From positions 83,430,154 through 83,494,153 of the forward strand of contig NC_071391.1 of NCBI RefSeq assembly GCF_022682495.2: a stretch of DNA of 64,000 bases, given 5' to 3'. The notes under the pieces were generated by a model. That model searched no databases, was not told the origin of the DNA, and saw only the letters and a list, made by a program, of their open reading frames with translations. Numbering within the stretch: position 1 is the first letter of the stretch; each line of letters opens with the position of its first letter. Both the position numbers and the translations under genes were made by a program. Below are positions 23,935 to 36,404 of the stretch, in pieces. The stretch is from Desmodus rotundus (lineage: Eukaryota; Chordata; Mammalia; Chiroptera; Phyllostomidae).

Positions 23935-24015
23935 GTGCTCATGCAAAGATAATTCAGTTACCGGGAATGCAGGCTGAAGAGATAACCTGATTTAGAAGCT
24001 GAAACCGGCTGAGCT
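23935..24015. promoter_or_regulatory. Candidate conserved enhancer island
   Basis: The string from 23938 packs ATGCAAAG (octamer-like, 23941-23948), two GATAA-type sites (around 23948 and 23980-23985), and AACCGG (24003-24008, grainyhead/CP2-like) into 75 bases of unique DNA. This is motif reading only. Confidence 0.2.
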
Positions 24016-26904
24016 GGGGAGGGAGGCTAGGGTGCAGGAATCATTCTTATTAACCCAGGAAGGCAGAAGCAGTAAACAGGAGTAAGGGGTGTTGGGTAGA
24101 GAGGTGTTGGATGGCTGTCTAGAAAGGGTGATGGCTAAGGTTTAGGTGCTAGGACATAAAATCTCCCCTCACCCTCAGTCCATTCAAAAGTTCACTTACC
24201 CCTTTAATCCTCTGTGAGTTCACTTTTTTTCTAGAGTGTTAAGGTAGCCATCATCTGGCTTATATGGTCACCCAGGGAGGAGATAAACTTAGACACTTAT
24301 AAAGTGTTAGGAAAACAATCTTTTCTGAGGTTTAATTTGAGCCACTGATTACCAGCTACCCTTAGAACAAGTTATTTCAGTGTAAACTGCTATCTGTGAA
24401 AGTTAGGAGCTTGGCTGCTGTGGGATCACTGGAGATATGGGCTAAGGGGTGCTCGGGGTCAGAGTCAGAGGCTTGGGGACTATTCCTCCTACTCTCCAGT
24501 CTTCTCCTTCACACCTGAGAGCGAGCGCCCTCTGGGCAAAGTCCAGGGAGGCCTTGTCCTCCCTCCGTCCAGCTAGGGCTGGGCACCCACTTCTATATCT
24601 TTCCCACATCCTTCTTTGCCTATAGGTTCCCCCTGCATTCTCATTTTCATCCACCTGCATCACAGAAGGAAGATGCTCTGGTGGAAAGAGTACTGGATGG
24701 CTCCCTGGAGAGGAAAGGAAGTTATTAAGGATCATGGAAAGCAGCTCCCTGGATTTATCTGTCTGTTTCTTCTGGCATAGGGAAATTTTTCTCTGCAAAT
24801 AATTTGTCTTTTTTATAACCTGTCTATTCTTTGTCAGATAATTATAAGACATGGAAGAAGCTGAGGCCTGTCCAAGAGCCACTTGGACCTTTTAGTCTGG
24901 AGGACAGAGCAGAGACCCACCCACAGCCTAGATTGCCAACAAGAGAGCCCAGGCACAGGACCCCACCAGAAATGCCAAATCCTCTGTGGGGCCACTGTAA
25001 TGCTCTCCAGGAAACAGCAGTCTCAGAACAGACCTGGAAACTCCTACATTAACCAGGCAGATGACAGGCCAGCAATTAAGGAGTTAATGAACAGCCAGGC
25101 ATTCCCCCTCCCCTCCCTTTTCCCACTGGACCCAGATGAATAACCAGTCAGTAAGATGACCCCAATGGAAGAAGCCCAGAATGACCCACTCTGATCCTGG
25201 GGGTATTTGTACTCTTCTCAGCACAAATCAAATCACTTGGAGGGAGGGTGAGGCTGCCAAGGGAGCCTGGAGAGAAGGCTTCCACCCCTTCAGAGGCCTG
25301 GCAGACCTTTCTACCCTGAGGCCTGAACCCAAGAATTGTTATAGAAGAGTGAGCACTCTGACCCACCTGGCCCCAGTTGGTCTAGAATCTCTGCACTTCC
25401 CCCCATCCCCAAGCATTTGTTGACTTTCTAGCAAAGGTGTAACTTGGCTTTCCCTAGCCTAGCAAGGCGATGAGGACTGCCATCACAAGTGTCTCAGTCA
25501 TCCTGGCAGAAATGAGTTAACTAGAAGGAAGGGAAGGATATCAGATTTGAGAGAGCAGGAGAAAAAGCAGAACCCCCCAGAGTCTGACAGGAATCAGAGA
25601 CCTTCCAGCTCTCTGCTCCAGGGAAGGAATCACTTAGCTGGCCTTGACTGTATCCTCTCCCCACTCTTCCCTGCCCCTGGCTCCTGCCAGGTCAGGGAGC
25701 AGTGCCTCAGGCCTCCCCAGCATCCCACAGGCTCAGCTGTTGAGGCTTTGTGCTCTTGAAAGGCCTGCAGATTTATAGCCTCAGCTGCAGCTGTCACCCT
25801 GCACCTCTGCCCTGCCCTTCCTTCCCCTCCAGCCCCTGAACCACCCTGCTGAGGTGGTTCTCTCCCAGCCATGCCCAGGGGTGTCTGATGGGGGGTGGGA
25901 GCAGAGGGGTGGGCAGGGAAGAGAAATCCAGCCTAACGGGATCACTCTTTCAGGCAGGAGCACCACTCTTCGAGGGCCCTGCTTGAGACCTGTTGGTAGC
26001 TCAGAGGGTCCTCTCTATGAGAGAAATAGAAGGTGCCCATTTCATTAAGACCGCAGTTGATGAGGGGTCCCTGTCTTTCTAGAATGTTCTGTCCTATAAT
26101 AATCTTTAGGCTAAGCTTGCATTCAGTAAGCCCCACATCCCCAGATCAATTCAGCAAGTGTCCCTGATGCAGGGACAATGGGAGCAAAGTCTAATAATAA
26201 AGTCATAGAAATGTCAACAGCTTGTTTGTGTGGAAAGAGGTCATACTGGAGGTAGAAATGTGGTGTCATGAGTAAAGCTTCAGCCTTGGACTCAGCAGCC
26301 CTGGGTCCTGGCCTTTGGACCATTAACTAGGCATAGACCCCCCCCCAGGACTAGGACTGTGTTTCTCTTGAGCTCATTGAAGGCTGGGTTTCACCACTGG
26401 CTGCTGAAGTCTCTGCAAGGATGAGACTGAGAGCTTCCTTGGAAGCTGGAAGCATTGTTAAAGTAATTAGTAAAGAATAATGGGTTTAGGAAGCAGCTGA
26501 GCATAGGCTAAGCAGTAAGGGAGCCTTGATGCAATCTGGGACCTGAGAGCTAGAACCAAGCCTGGGAAACACCCCACTGTTTCCCAGGCTTGGGAGCCCT
26601 AAGAGGCTCCAGGGGTTCCCCCAGCAGGCCTCACCCTGAGGCCTGCAGGACAGCAGATCCTGGAAGAGAGCTTGGTGGGTGATGGGCCAGAGCAAGCACA
26701 GGGAGCAGAGAGCCCATCAGGTGCTTTGGGTTCCTTCCCAGGAAGCTTGGTCCTTATCCCCTCGGCATCTAGGGAAGTCCTCCTGCCTGAGCCATTCTAC
26801 CCAAGTGTGTGATTCAGCTCTAACCTCCACTGGGGGGCAGAGTAGAGGGGTGTCATCAAAGGAGCATTGTGGTCCCTAGATAACTGGGTGCTCCTGTGCA
26901 GGCT

Positions 26905-27000
26905 GTTGAAGCTTCATGAACCCCAGTTGTCTCATCTGCAAGATGTCTCTAATGGTACGTTGCAGGATTGTTCTGAGTCCCTCAAATTATCCTTAGCACC
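26905..27000 (+). repeat. MIR fragment
   Basis: 'catgaaccccagttgtctca', 'tctgcaagatgtctctaatg' and 'gttgcaggattgttctgagt' follow the MIR core order. Confidence 0.6.
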
Positions 27001-28530
27001 AAAGGGTAGTCTTGTTTAATTATCACAATAATGTAACTTATTTTATATAAATAATACAATGAGAAGAATGCACACTTCTCAGGGAAACCATCCTTCAGAT
27101 GTAGAGGAGGCCCAGAGCGATGCTAAATCCCAACCCCAAATGTCCCATCCCCAAGCCCTTGCAGTTCTCTGCGCAGACACCTCAGCCCCTCCTCTCTCAA
27201 TCAGGACCCAGGAAGCCTAAGCCTGCAGGTGAGACCAGAAGTGGGTGCAGCTGTGACAATCTGGGAAAGGCAGAGAGAGGTGGGAGCCCTGAGGGCCCAT
27301 AGGACCCATCCTATGAGTATCTGCTTAGAGTGAGGGCAAAAAGATGAATGTAAAAACCCCATCCTGAGAAGCTAGTACATCAGCAACACCTTAAATATTG
27401 GATACTTATTGTAGGTTTGGGGGAAAGGAAGTAATGTGCCAATTCAGGAGTCACAGCTATCAGCGAAAGAGTTGAAACTATCTTTCTCCTCATCACACAG
27501 TCAAGCCCAATTATGGCTTACATTTCTGGCTAGAGTTCCATGAGAGAAGTGGGGCCCAGCAGGTGCAGACAGAGGGAACGGCCTCCCTGGAAGAAAGAGG
27601 GAGGGGGAGACTGACCTGCCCATCTGTGCATCCAAGAAGAGGCTGCTGTGAGGGCAGCCAGTGGGCACTGGTAGAGGGAGGCCTTCCCTAGGCAACCAAG
27701 GTAGCTTCAAGTACTTCAATTGAAAGAAAAATGTCCTTAACCAGGTAACTATTCTTCAGGACCAAGCAGAGAAATTGACAGGGTTGATTCATTTAGCTCA
27801 GCAGTATTCAGGTCAAAATCAATCTTGTCAAAAATCCATCACCCACACTCAATAAGTAAGAAAAGGGATACAGGCTCTTGGGAATCAATCACACCCCAGC
27901 AGGGAACAGCTGAAAACAGATCTATCCTGGCCTCTGATGGGGGCTTCCATTAGTCAACGAGATGTTTCCTGAATGTGCCCTGGGGACCCCTTTCAAGGTC
28001 ATGGGCACCAGCCTAGCCTTTAGCAGCAGCCAGAACTGAGATAGCTCAAGGGTAGGTGTACAGTATACTGGTCATCTTTCCATAGCCAGGCTGGAGAAGT
28101 TGCTAGAGCCTCATTGAAGATTTATAGATGCTTACTTTTCACAGGATCAACATTCAGCTGACTGGCATGGCCTGGCAGAAGTCGTTTCACTCATTCGTCC
28201 ACTTTAGAAATCACTGTCACTTAACTCTCCTGCTGTCCTCAAATCTGTGTGACTGCCTCACAGAAATAATAGCAGCTTAGCAGTTCTCTGCTGTACAAAG
28301 CTCAGGAAAAGCAGAGTAGCCTCTTCAGTTTCCCCAACCTCAGGACCTCCCACAACACATACAGAAGGCAAATATCACCATCCTCTTTGTTCCTAGGTCA
28401 GACATTAGCATCCTCCAAGCTGGCATCATGGCAACCCTGACTCCCCCAGACTCAAAGACGGCATATGAGTGGGGCTGGACAAAATTGCTCAAGAGCCAGA
28501 TGATAGAGAGAGTGGGGCCCCACATATGCC

Positions 28531-28700
28531 ATTCACTAGCTCTGTGAGCTTGAGCCAGCTCTTAGACTTCTGTACATCTCACTTTTCTCATACATAAGTG
28601 GATACCATATAGCATCTACCTCTTAGGATTGTAGAAGATTCAGTGAGACTTCACATGTGGAGAACTGGCACACAGACAGTGCTCAAGAGGTGGAAGTTCT
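28531..28700 (+). repeat. MIR SINE, 3' two thirds
   Basis: 'cactagctctgtgagcttga', 'ctgtacatctcacttttctc', 'ttaggattgtagaagattca' and 'gcacacagacagtgctcaag' follow MIR order. Confidence 0.75.
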
Positions 28701-28794
28701 TGATAGACAAATGTCCCTTTGGTCACTGAGCATTTTCTTCTATTCTCATCTTCCTACCACAAACAACCCCTAAAAAGTGTTCGCATGATTGAGT

Positions 28795-29396
28795 CCTTCA
28801 TTCATTTATTCACTCAACAAATATTTATTGACTATTGATTCTTCTAAATGCTAAAGAGGGGACTCAAACTCTAATCAAATAAAATAATCATAGATAATAA
28901 TAAGTTGTCCAAAGATAACAGGGGAATGAATTAAGGAGTGGCTGAATTGGCCTGGGGGCTATTTAAATTTGATTCAAAGAAGGCCTCTAGGAGTAGGGAA
29001 TATTTGAGTTGGATTCCAAATGGCATAAAGGAATCAGCCATGTGACGATCCAGGAGGAGGAGGTTTCAGGCAGTGAGAATGTCAAAGATGGGGAAAGGGC
29101 ACAGAGAGATGGCAGGGTGGAGGGGGCCACACCAAGACATTGATTGCTCTTTAGATGCAATGGGAAGCCACCAGAAGTGACATTGTCTAATAATGCATTT
29201 TAGAAAGCTCTTTTCAAATGCTATTTGGAGAATGAATTGCAGCAGGACAAGAGTGGAAGGAAGATGAGTAAGAAGGCCCTATTTAGAGTTCAGGAGAGGA
29301 TGATGGAGTTTTTGTCTAGGGAGATAGCAGTAGGCATAAAAAGTAGGTACTAGGATACAGGAGATATTTTAGAGGTAACAACAAGAGTAACTACTG
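28795..29396 (-). repeat. L2 (LINE-2), split by L1; first part
   Basis: Reverse-complement L2: the tail 'tcattcatttattcactcaa', then 'ccatgtgacgatccaggagg', 'gatgcaatgggaagccacca', 'taatgcattttagaaagctc' and 'gaatgaattgcagcaggaca'. The L2 continues after the L1 insertion at 35759. The L1 target duplication aagagtaactactg (29383-29396) belongs to this L2. Confidence 0.7.
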
Positions 29397-29405
29397 GGGG
29401 GAGAG

Positions 29406-29412
29406 AAGATGG
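29406..29412 (+). promoter_or_regulatory. YY1-like core at L1 5' end
   Basis: AAGATGG lies 10 bases inside the element start. The - strand copy has AAGATGGCGGC at the same place. In primate L1 the equivalent YY1 site positions transcription start; the role here is inferred from position. Confidence 0.5.
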
Positions 29413-30695
29413 CAGCAAGACAGGTGGGAGTGGAGTCCACTTCCCCTCGGCATCAGTGAAAAGCCTAGCTGATCTGAGGAACAGAGCAAACAGCCAACGG
29501 TATTACAGCATATATGAAGATCAGAGACCAAAGATTGTAGAGGACATTGAAAGATCAGATGGTAAGAAGAGTGCTTAAGGATAATAAGGTCCTGGGACCA
29601 GCGCAGGGACGAGGGCAGGTGAAGCCTCCAGCCTGAGCACAGGGTCTGCTACAGAATTCTTGGGAGAGAGCCAGGCTGGGCTGTGTGAGAGACCAGGTGC
29701 TTGTTTGGACCGGGTGTGGGGGACTTGAATAAGAGGAATTTCTGGAAAAGAAAAAGAGAAAATAGAGGCACTCAGCGGCTGTTTAGAGAATTCTCCACAA
29801 CAGCTGTGGACTCTTGCGCCCCCACACCTTCAGCCCCTGGACTGTGAACACAGGATAAGCAGCCCCAGCACACACCTGAAGCCCGGTTGGTGTGCACCCT
29901 GATCAGTGACCCAGCTGCCTGGGCTCACAGACCCAAAGCCCCAGATAGGTGCACCACCCATTCAACAGCCTGGCTGCCAATGGGTGACCGCTCCTAAAGC
30001 ACCGGGGACTGAACACCTCCCAGCTAGCTCCTGCGCACAGAGCCCTGCAGGGCCTACTCGCTCACTAGGAGGAAGGCAGAATGCCCAGCAGAGGGGAGCT
30101 GCAGGGCTAGTGGAGACTGTGGTCCCCAGAAAGACTTGACTCAGTAGGGGGCTGAACTAACCTGAAGGAGCACCAGGAGCCCTTAGGATCTAGGACAGCA
30201 AAGAGCAAGAAGGTGGAGTGTGAGTTGCCCATAATTGGTGCACCTCAAGGACAGCACAACTGGTGGACTAAAAGCCTAGTGGGGAGCAGAAGGACCCTGA
30301 GGAACTGGACTGGAGGCTGGACAACAGCGAAGAGCCTTGGCTCAGGGAGGTAGGAAGGTGAAACCAGTCCCTTCAACCACGCTCTTCCATTTCACAGACA
30401 AGAAGACCAGCAGAACTAATCTGACAGGTTTAAAGTCAGCAGAAGACTTTTTTTTTTCTTTTTTTCCCTCCTTTTCCCACAGGTGAGAAAATAAAATCTG
30501 GAGCTCTGAAAAGACCAGAGTTAGACTCTGTGAGACCCATAAACGACAGCCCAAGACTAGCGAGCTCAGGAGATTAAGGAGACCTCACAACTGAATCCCA
30601 CTGGCATTCTACCATAGAAGTTCATACCATAAACCCAGGGAGTCAGAAAAGATCAATTTAAGAAGCAGAGGCTAACAAGAAGAGTCTCACAAACA

Positions 30696-31589
30696 ATGGG
30701 AAGACAAAGAAACAATCCCCAAATGAAAGGAAAGGAGGAAGCCTCAGAAAGAATACTAACCGAAAAAGAGGCAAGTCAACTATCAGATACTGAGTTCAAA
30801 GCAATGGTCATCAGGAAGCTCACTGAGCTCACAGAGAACTACCAGAAACTACAGGGAAACTACAATGAACTCACTGCAAACTATATCAGCATGAGAAAGG
30901 AAATAGAAACTATCAAGAAGGGCCAAGAGGAAATGAAGAATACAATTTCTGAACTGAAGAACACAGTAGAAGGAATCAAAAGCAGACTTGATGAAACAGA
31001 GGATCGAATCAGCAAGCTGGAGGACAAAGTAGAAAAAAACACCCAGAAAGAGCAAGAAAAGGAAAACAGGCTCAGAAAGAATGAAGAGGTATTAAGGGAG
31101 CTGCAGGACAACATGAAATGTAATAATATCCATATAATAGGGATACCAGAAGGAGAAGAAGAAGAGTAAGGGATAGAAAACCCTTACTCGTTTGAAAAAG
31201 TAGTGATGGAAAATTTCCCTAATCTGATGAGAGAAAAAGTCACCCAAATCCAGAAAACACAGAGAGTCCCAAGCAAGAGGAATGCAAAGAGGCCCACTGC
31301 AAGACACATCATAATTAAAATGGCAATTCCAAGACAAAGAGAGAATCTTAAAGGCAGCAAGGGAAAAAAAGAAGTAACATACAAGGGAGCCCCAATAAGG
31401 TTAGCAGCTGACTTCTCAATGGAAATGCTCCAAGCCAGAAGAGAATGGCAAAAAATATTCCAAGTAATGAGAACCAGAGGCCTGCAGCCAAGACTACTTT
31501 ACCCTGCAAGGCTCTCAATCAAGATAGAAGGCCAAATAAAGAGCTTCCCAGACAAAAGAAGTCTAAAAGAATACACTTCCACCAAATAG
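30696..31589 (+). pseudogene. L1 ORF1 protein, one nonsense codon
   Basis: This is the frame of the L1 RNA-binding chaperone, starting MGRQRNNPQMKGKEEASE. A long heptad coiled coil fills about residues 40-145 (KLTELTENYQKLQGNYNELT and following). It leads into the RRM (IHIIGIPEGEEEE) and the C-terminal domain (APIRLAADFSMEMLQARREW). In-frame TAA at 31167-31169 stands where the - strand L1 has CAA, cutting the protein at 157 residues right after the EEEE run. A 6-base insertion follows (CCTTACTCG against CTG). About 31325-31375 two small deletions shift and then restore the frame. The normal product trimerises through the coiled coil and coats L1 RNA. This copy would give only the N-terminal coiled coil, which could interfere with trimers if expressed (inference). 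Confidence 0.85.
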
Positions 31590-31672
31590 CTCTGCAAGAG
31601 ATGCTAAAGCGACTGCTTTAAGGAAAGGAAGGAAAAGAGAAAGACAGAGGAACACAGGTAGGAATAAAGGCA

Positions 31673-34600
31673 ATGAATAACTACCTATCAATAATAACCT
31701 TAAATGTAAATGGATTAAATGCTCGAATCAAAAGACATAGCATAGCTGAACGGATAAGAAAGCATGACCCACACATATGCTGCCTACAAGAGACCCACCT
31801 CAGGACAAAAGACCTACACAGACTGAAAGTGAAGGGCTGGAAACAAATTTTCCAAGCAAACAGACAGTGAAAAAAAGCCAGGGTAGCAATACTCATATCA
31901 GACAAAATAGACTTCAAAGGAAGGGCTATAAAGAGAGACCCAGAGGTCACTTCATAATACTCAAAGGAAGAGTCCATCAAGAAGACATAAACATTGTAAA
32001 TATATATGCACCCGACATAAGAGTACCCAAATACATAAAGAAAATCTCAGAGGATTTCAAGGAAGATATTGACAGCAACAGAATTATAGTAGGGGTTTTT
32101 AATAACCCATTATCAAAGATGAACAGAACTTCCAAACAAAATATCAACAAAGATACTGTGTCACTGACAATACCCTAGATGAAATGGACTTAACTGATAT
32201 ATATATATAGCTTTTCATGCCAAAGAAGCAAAATACACATTCTTTTCAAGTGTACATGGAATATTTTTAAAGATAGACCACACGACAGGACACAAAGCAA
32301 GACTCAACAAATTCAAGAAAATTGAAATCATATCAAGCATTTTCTCTGACCACAAGGGACTGAAACTAGAAACCAACCCCAAAGGAAAAAACCCAAAACA
32401 CTCAAAATCATGGAGACTGAATAGCATGCTATTAAACAATGAATGGGTCAAGAACGAGATTAAGGAAGAAATCAAAAACTGTATGGAAACAAATGAAAAT
32501 GAACTTACAACAACCCAAACCTTATGGGACACAGCAAAGGCAGTCCTGAGAGGGAAGTTCATAGCAATACAGGCCTACCTTAAGAAGATAGAAACATTTC
32601 AAACAAACAACCTAACCCTATGCCTAAAAGAACTGGAGAAACAACAACAAAGACAGCCCAGAGCAAGTAGAAGGAAGAAAACAACCAAGATCAGACTAGA
32701 GTTAAATAACATAGAGACTAAAAGCACAATTCTAAGGATCAATGAATCCAGGAGCTGGTTGTTTGAAAAGATAAACAAAATCGACAAGACTTTAAGTAGG
32801 CTCATCAAGTAAAAAAGAGAGAGGATCCAAATAAACACAATTAGAAATGAAAGAGGAGAGATTACAACTGAAACCACAGAAATACAAAGGATTGTAAGAA
32901 ATTACTACAAAGAACTGTATGCCAAGAAATTTGAAAACCTAGGTGAAATGGACACATTTCTAGAAAAATATAATCTTCCAAAACTGAATGAAGAAGCAGA
33001 AAACCTGAACAGACCAATAACAGCAGACGAAATTGAAGCAGTCATCAAAAAACTCCTGACACACAAAAGCCCTGGACCAGATGGTTTCACAGGGGAATTT
33101 TACAAAGAATTTAAGGAAGAACTAACCCCTATCCTTCACAGACTATTCGAAAAAATCCAGACTGATGGAAGACTCCCAAACTCTTTTTATGAAGCCAGCA
33201 TCATCCTAATCCCAAAACCAGATAAAGACACAATGAAGAAAGAAAACTTCAGGTCAATATCGCTGATGAACATAGACGCTAAAATCCTCTACAAAATATT
33301 GGCAAACCGCATCCAGCAATACATTGAAAAGATCATACACCATGACCAAGTGGGATTCACCCCAGGGGTGCAAGGATGGTACAATATTCACAAATCAATA
33401 AACATAATAGATCACATAAACAACAGGAAAGCCAAAAATCACATGATCATATCAATACATGTGGAGAAAGCATTTGATAAGATACAGCAGCCATTTCTGA
33501 TAAAAACACTCAGCAAAGTGGGAATAAAGGGAGCATTCCTCAACATAATAAAGGCCATATATGAGATACCTACAGCCAACATCATACTCAATGGACAAAA
33601 ACTTAGAGCTTTCCCACTAAGATCAGAAACAAGACAGGAATGCTCTCTCTCACCACTCCTATTCAACATAGTATTGGAAGTCCTAGCCACAGCAATCAGA
33701 CAAGAAAAAGCAATAAAAGGCATCCAAATTGGAAAGGAGGAAATGAAACTGTCACTGTTTGCAGACGACATGATAGTGTACATGGAAAATCCTATAGACT
33801 CCACCAAAAAACTACTCGACCTAATAAATGAATTTGGAAAAACAGCTGGACACAAAGTCAATACTCAGAGATCAAAGGCATTCCTGTACACCAACAATGA
33901 AACTGCAGGAACAGAAATCAGGAAAAAAATCCCATTTGATATAGCAACAAGAAAAATAAAGTACCTAGGAATAAACCTAACCACAGAGGTGAAAGACCTG
34001 TACTCAGAAAACTACACAACACTGAAGAAAGAAATTAAGGAAGACACAAACAAATGGAAGCATGTACCATGCTCATGGATTGGAAGAATTAACATCATCA
34101 AAATGGCCATACTACCCAAAGCAATTTATAGATTCAGTGCAATCCCTATTAAAGTACCCCTGACATATTTTACGGATATAGAGCAAACATTTCAGAAATT
34201 CATATGGAACCATAAACGACCCCAAATAGATGCAGCAATTTTGAGAAAGAAGAACAAAGCAGGAGGAATCACAATACCTGATATCAAACTGTATTACAAG
34301 GCCACTGTAATCAAAACAGCCTGGTACTGGCATAAAAACAGGCACATAGACCAATGGAACAGAACAGAGAGCCCAGAAATAAACGCAAGTCTTTACAGTC
34401 AATTAATATTTGATGAAGGAAGCAGGAGCATAAAATGGAGCAAAAATACCCTCTTCAACAAATGGTGTTGGGATAGCTGGATAGCTACGTCCAAAAAAAA
34501 AAAAATGAAACTCGAGCACCAACTTACGCCATACACAAAAATAAATTCAAGATGGATAAAAGAGTTAAATATAAATCTTGACACCATAAAAGTCCTAGAG

Positions 34601-35491
34601 GAAAACATTGGTAGGAAAATCTCAGACATTCCACACAGCAATATCCTCACAGATACGTCCCCTAAAGCAAGGGACATAAAGGAAAGAATAAACAAATGGG
34701 ACCTAATCAAAATAAAAAGCTTCTGCATGGCTGAAGAAAACAGCATTAAAATAAAGAGAGAACCAACAGTATGGGAAAACATATTTGCCAATGATACCTC
34801 AGACAAGGGCCTGATCTCCAAAATATATAAAGAACTCACACGACTCCACTCCAGGAAGACAAACAACCCTATTAAAAAATGGGCAAAGGACTTGAACAGA
34901 CACTTCTCCAAGGAAGACATACAGAGGGCCCAGAGACATATGAAAAGATGATCAGCATCACTAGCCATGAGAGAGATGATGATTAAAACCACAATGGGGT
35001 ACCATCTCACACCAGTCAGAGTGGCCAACATAAACAAATTCACAAACAAATGTTGGAGAGGATGCGGGGAAAAGGGAATCCTAGTACATTGTTGGTGGGA
35101 ATGCAGACTGGTGAGGCCACTGTGGAAAACAGTATGGAATTTCCTCAGAAAACTAAAAATGGAACTGCCCTTTTACCCGGCAATTCTGCTGCTGGGATTA
35201 TACCCTGAGAACCGTGAAACAACAATCCAAAAGAACCTATGCACCCCAATGTTCATAACAGCACAATTTACAATAGCCAAGTACTGGAAGCAACCTAAGT
35301 GCCCATCAGCAAATGAGTGGATCCAAAAACTATGGTATATTTACTCAATGGAATTCTCTGCAGCAGAGAGAAAGAAGGAGCTTATAACCTTTGCAACAGC
35401 ATGGATGGAACTAGAGAGCATTATGTTAAGTGAAATAAGCCAGGTGGTGAGGGACAAATACCATATGATCTCACCTTTAACTGGAACATAA
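31673..35491 (+). pseudogene. L1 ORF2 (EN-RT), three stops and a shift
   Basis: The frame has the usual 1,273-codon span of L1 ORF2. The N-terminal endonuclease starts MNNYLSIITLNVNGLNARIK with the QETHL motif at about residues 39-43. Defects: TGA at 31868-31870, an out-of-frame stretch to about 32420, TAA at 32810-32812, and TGA at 34949-34951. Between 32813 and 34948 the frame is open and covers the whole reverse transcriptase core with the catalytic FADD box (33758-33769) intact. The Cys-rich C-terminus ([18 protein letters not shown]) follows the last stop at about 35051-35105. The normal protein nicks DNA and copies L1 RNA, and also serves HAL1 and SINEs. This copy cannot make it in one piece. 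The last TGA replaces TGC, one base from restoration, seen by comparison with the - strand copy. Confidence 0.88.
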
Positions 35492-35758
35492 TCAACAAAA
35501 GAAAAAAGCAAACAAAATATACCCAGAGATATTGAAGTTAAGAACATTCTAACAATAGCCAGAGGAGAGTGGGGAGAGGACAGTGGGGAGAGGGGTTCAC
35601 AGGAACTACTATAAAGGACATATGGACAAAATCAAGGCGGAGGGTGGAGGTGATGGACGGAGGTGGGTTTGGCTGGGGTGGGATGGAGAGATGGGGAGAA
35701 AAGGCATACAACTGTAATTGAATAACAATAAAATTTTTTTTTAAAAGAGTAACTACTG

Positions 35759-36035
35759 CTGAGTTACATATGGAGGATGAGAGAAAGAGAGGAACCAAAG
35801 ATATCTCCAAAGTTTCTCTCTTGGGGAAATGGGATAGTAATTATTGCTGTGTGGAAGACCTGGAGGAACAGTTAGAAGTGTGATTAAGAGCTCTGTGAAG
35901 CTGAATCAAGATTTGTATTAGACATTTAAGTGAAGATGTCAAGTGTATGTGGTTGGATTTGAGAGTCATCGGTAAAGGGATGTTATTTAGCATCATGGGA
36001 CTGAATAAGAGCAGTGAGGGAAAAAGCTCTTTGGC
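35759..36035 (-). repeat. L2 (LINE-2), split by L1; second part
   Basis: The L2 continues after the duplicated target: 'atggaggatgagagaaagag', 'agacatttaagtgaagatgt', 'gttggatttgagagtcatcg' and 'agcatcatgggactgaataa' are reverse-complement L2 RT-region wording. It joins in order with 28795-29396. Confidence 0.7.
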
Positions 36036-36404
36036 TGGAAGAGGGACAGAGGTTGGGGGTGATAAAACCCTGGGAGAGTCACCTGGTGGAATCCTCTTCC
36101 AAAAGCTCCAGTCCTTTTGGGTTAGTTATATGGTTGCCAGATAGTCACTCCAGTAAAGGATGGGGACTTGAGGCAGAGGGGACTTGGGTAAACATCCCTG
36201 GGGGAGAGGGGAGACAGTTGCCTTCTGAACCCATGTGAGGGTGCAAATTATGCTGATGCAGCCACATCCTAGAGAAAGTCAGCATTCTATTGTATTCAGA
36301 CTTCTCCTTTCAGGAAAAGAGGAGAGGGAAAAACAGAAGGGGGAAGGTGAATCTCCACTGAGTGAAATGTGACTCTGTTCCTAGGCAAACAATAGTTTCC
36401 CAAG
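36036..36404. other. Unassigned
   Basis: No gene or repeat recognised. Confidence 0.5.

Larger units (their letters stand above)
23239..28530. other. GC-rich, transposon-poor unique region
   Basis: No host exon can be claimed. The largest frame (24442-24882, - strand, 146 codons) has no recognisable motif or domain and probably is chance in GC-rich DNA. MIR scraps lie near 26260-26325 and 26905-27000. Candidate regulatory islands are listed separately. Low repeat content compared with the flanks suggests this is the part of the window most likely to be under constraint. Confidence 0.45.
29397..35744 (+). mobile_element. Near-full-length L1, + strand
   Basis: Complete in layout: 5' UTR (29397-30695), ORF1 (30696-31589), an 83-base spacer, ORF2 (31673-35491), and a 3' UTR with a G-rich tract ending 'gaataacaataaaa' and a short A/T-rich tail. 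It is bounded by a perfect 14-bp duplication aagagtaactactg (29383-29396 and 35745-35758). At about 6.35 kb it is the size of a complete mammalian L1. The perfect duplication points to a recent insertion. Nonsense codons in ORF1 and ORF2 and a compensated frameshift in the endonuclease part make it non-autonomous now. Confidence 0.93.

Noticed and set aside
24442..24882. 146-codon - strand open frame as a host gene
   Set aside because: GC-rich DNA, no recognisable domain, no splice or promoter context, and overlaps other chance frames.
34399..35049. 216-codon hydrophobic open frame on the - strand
   Set aside because: It is the antisense shadow of L1 ORF2. The hydrophobic look comes from reading A-rich coding sequence backwards, and the same happens at 50521-50997.
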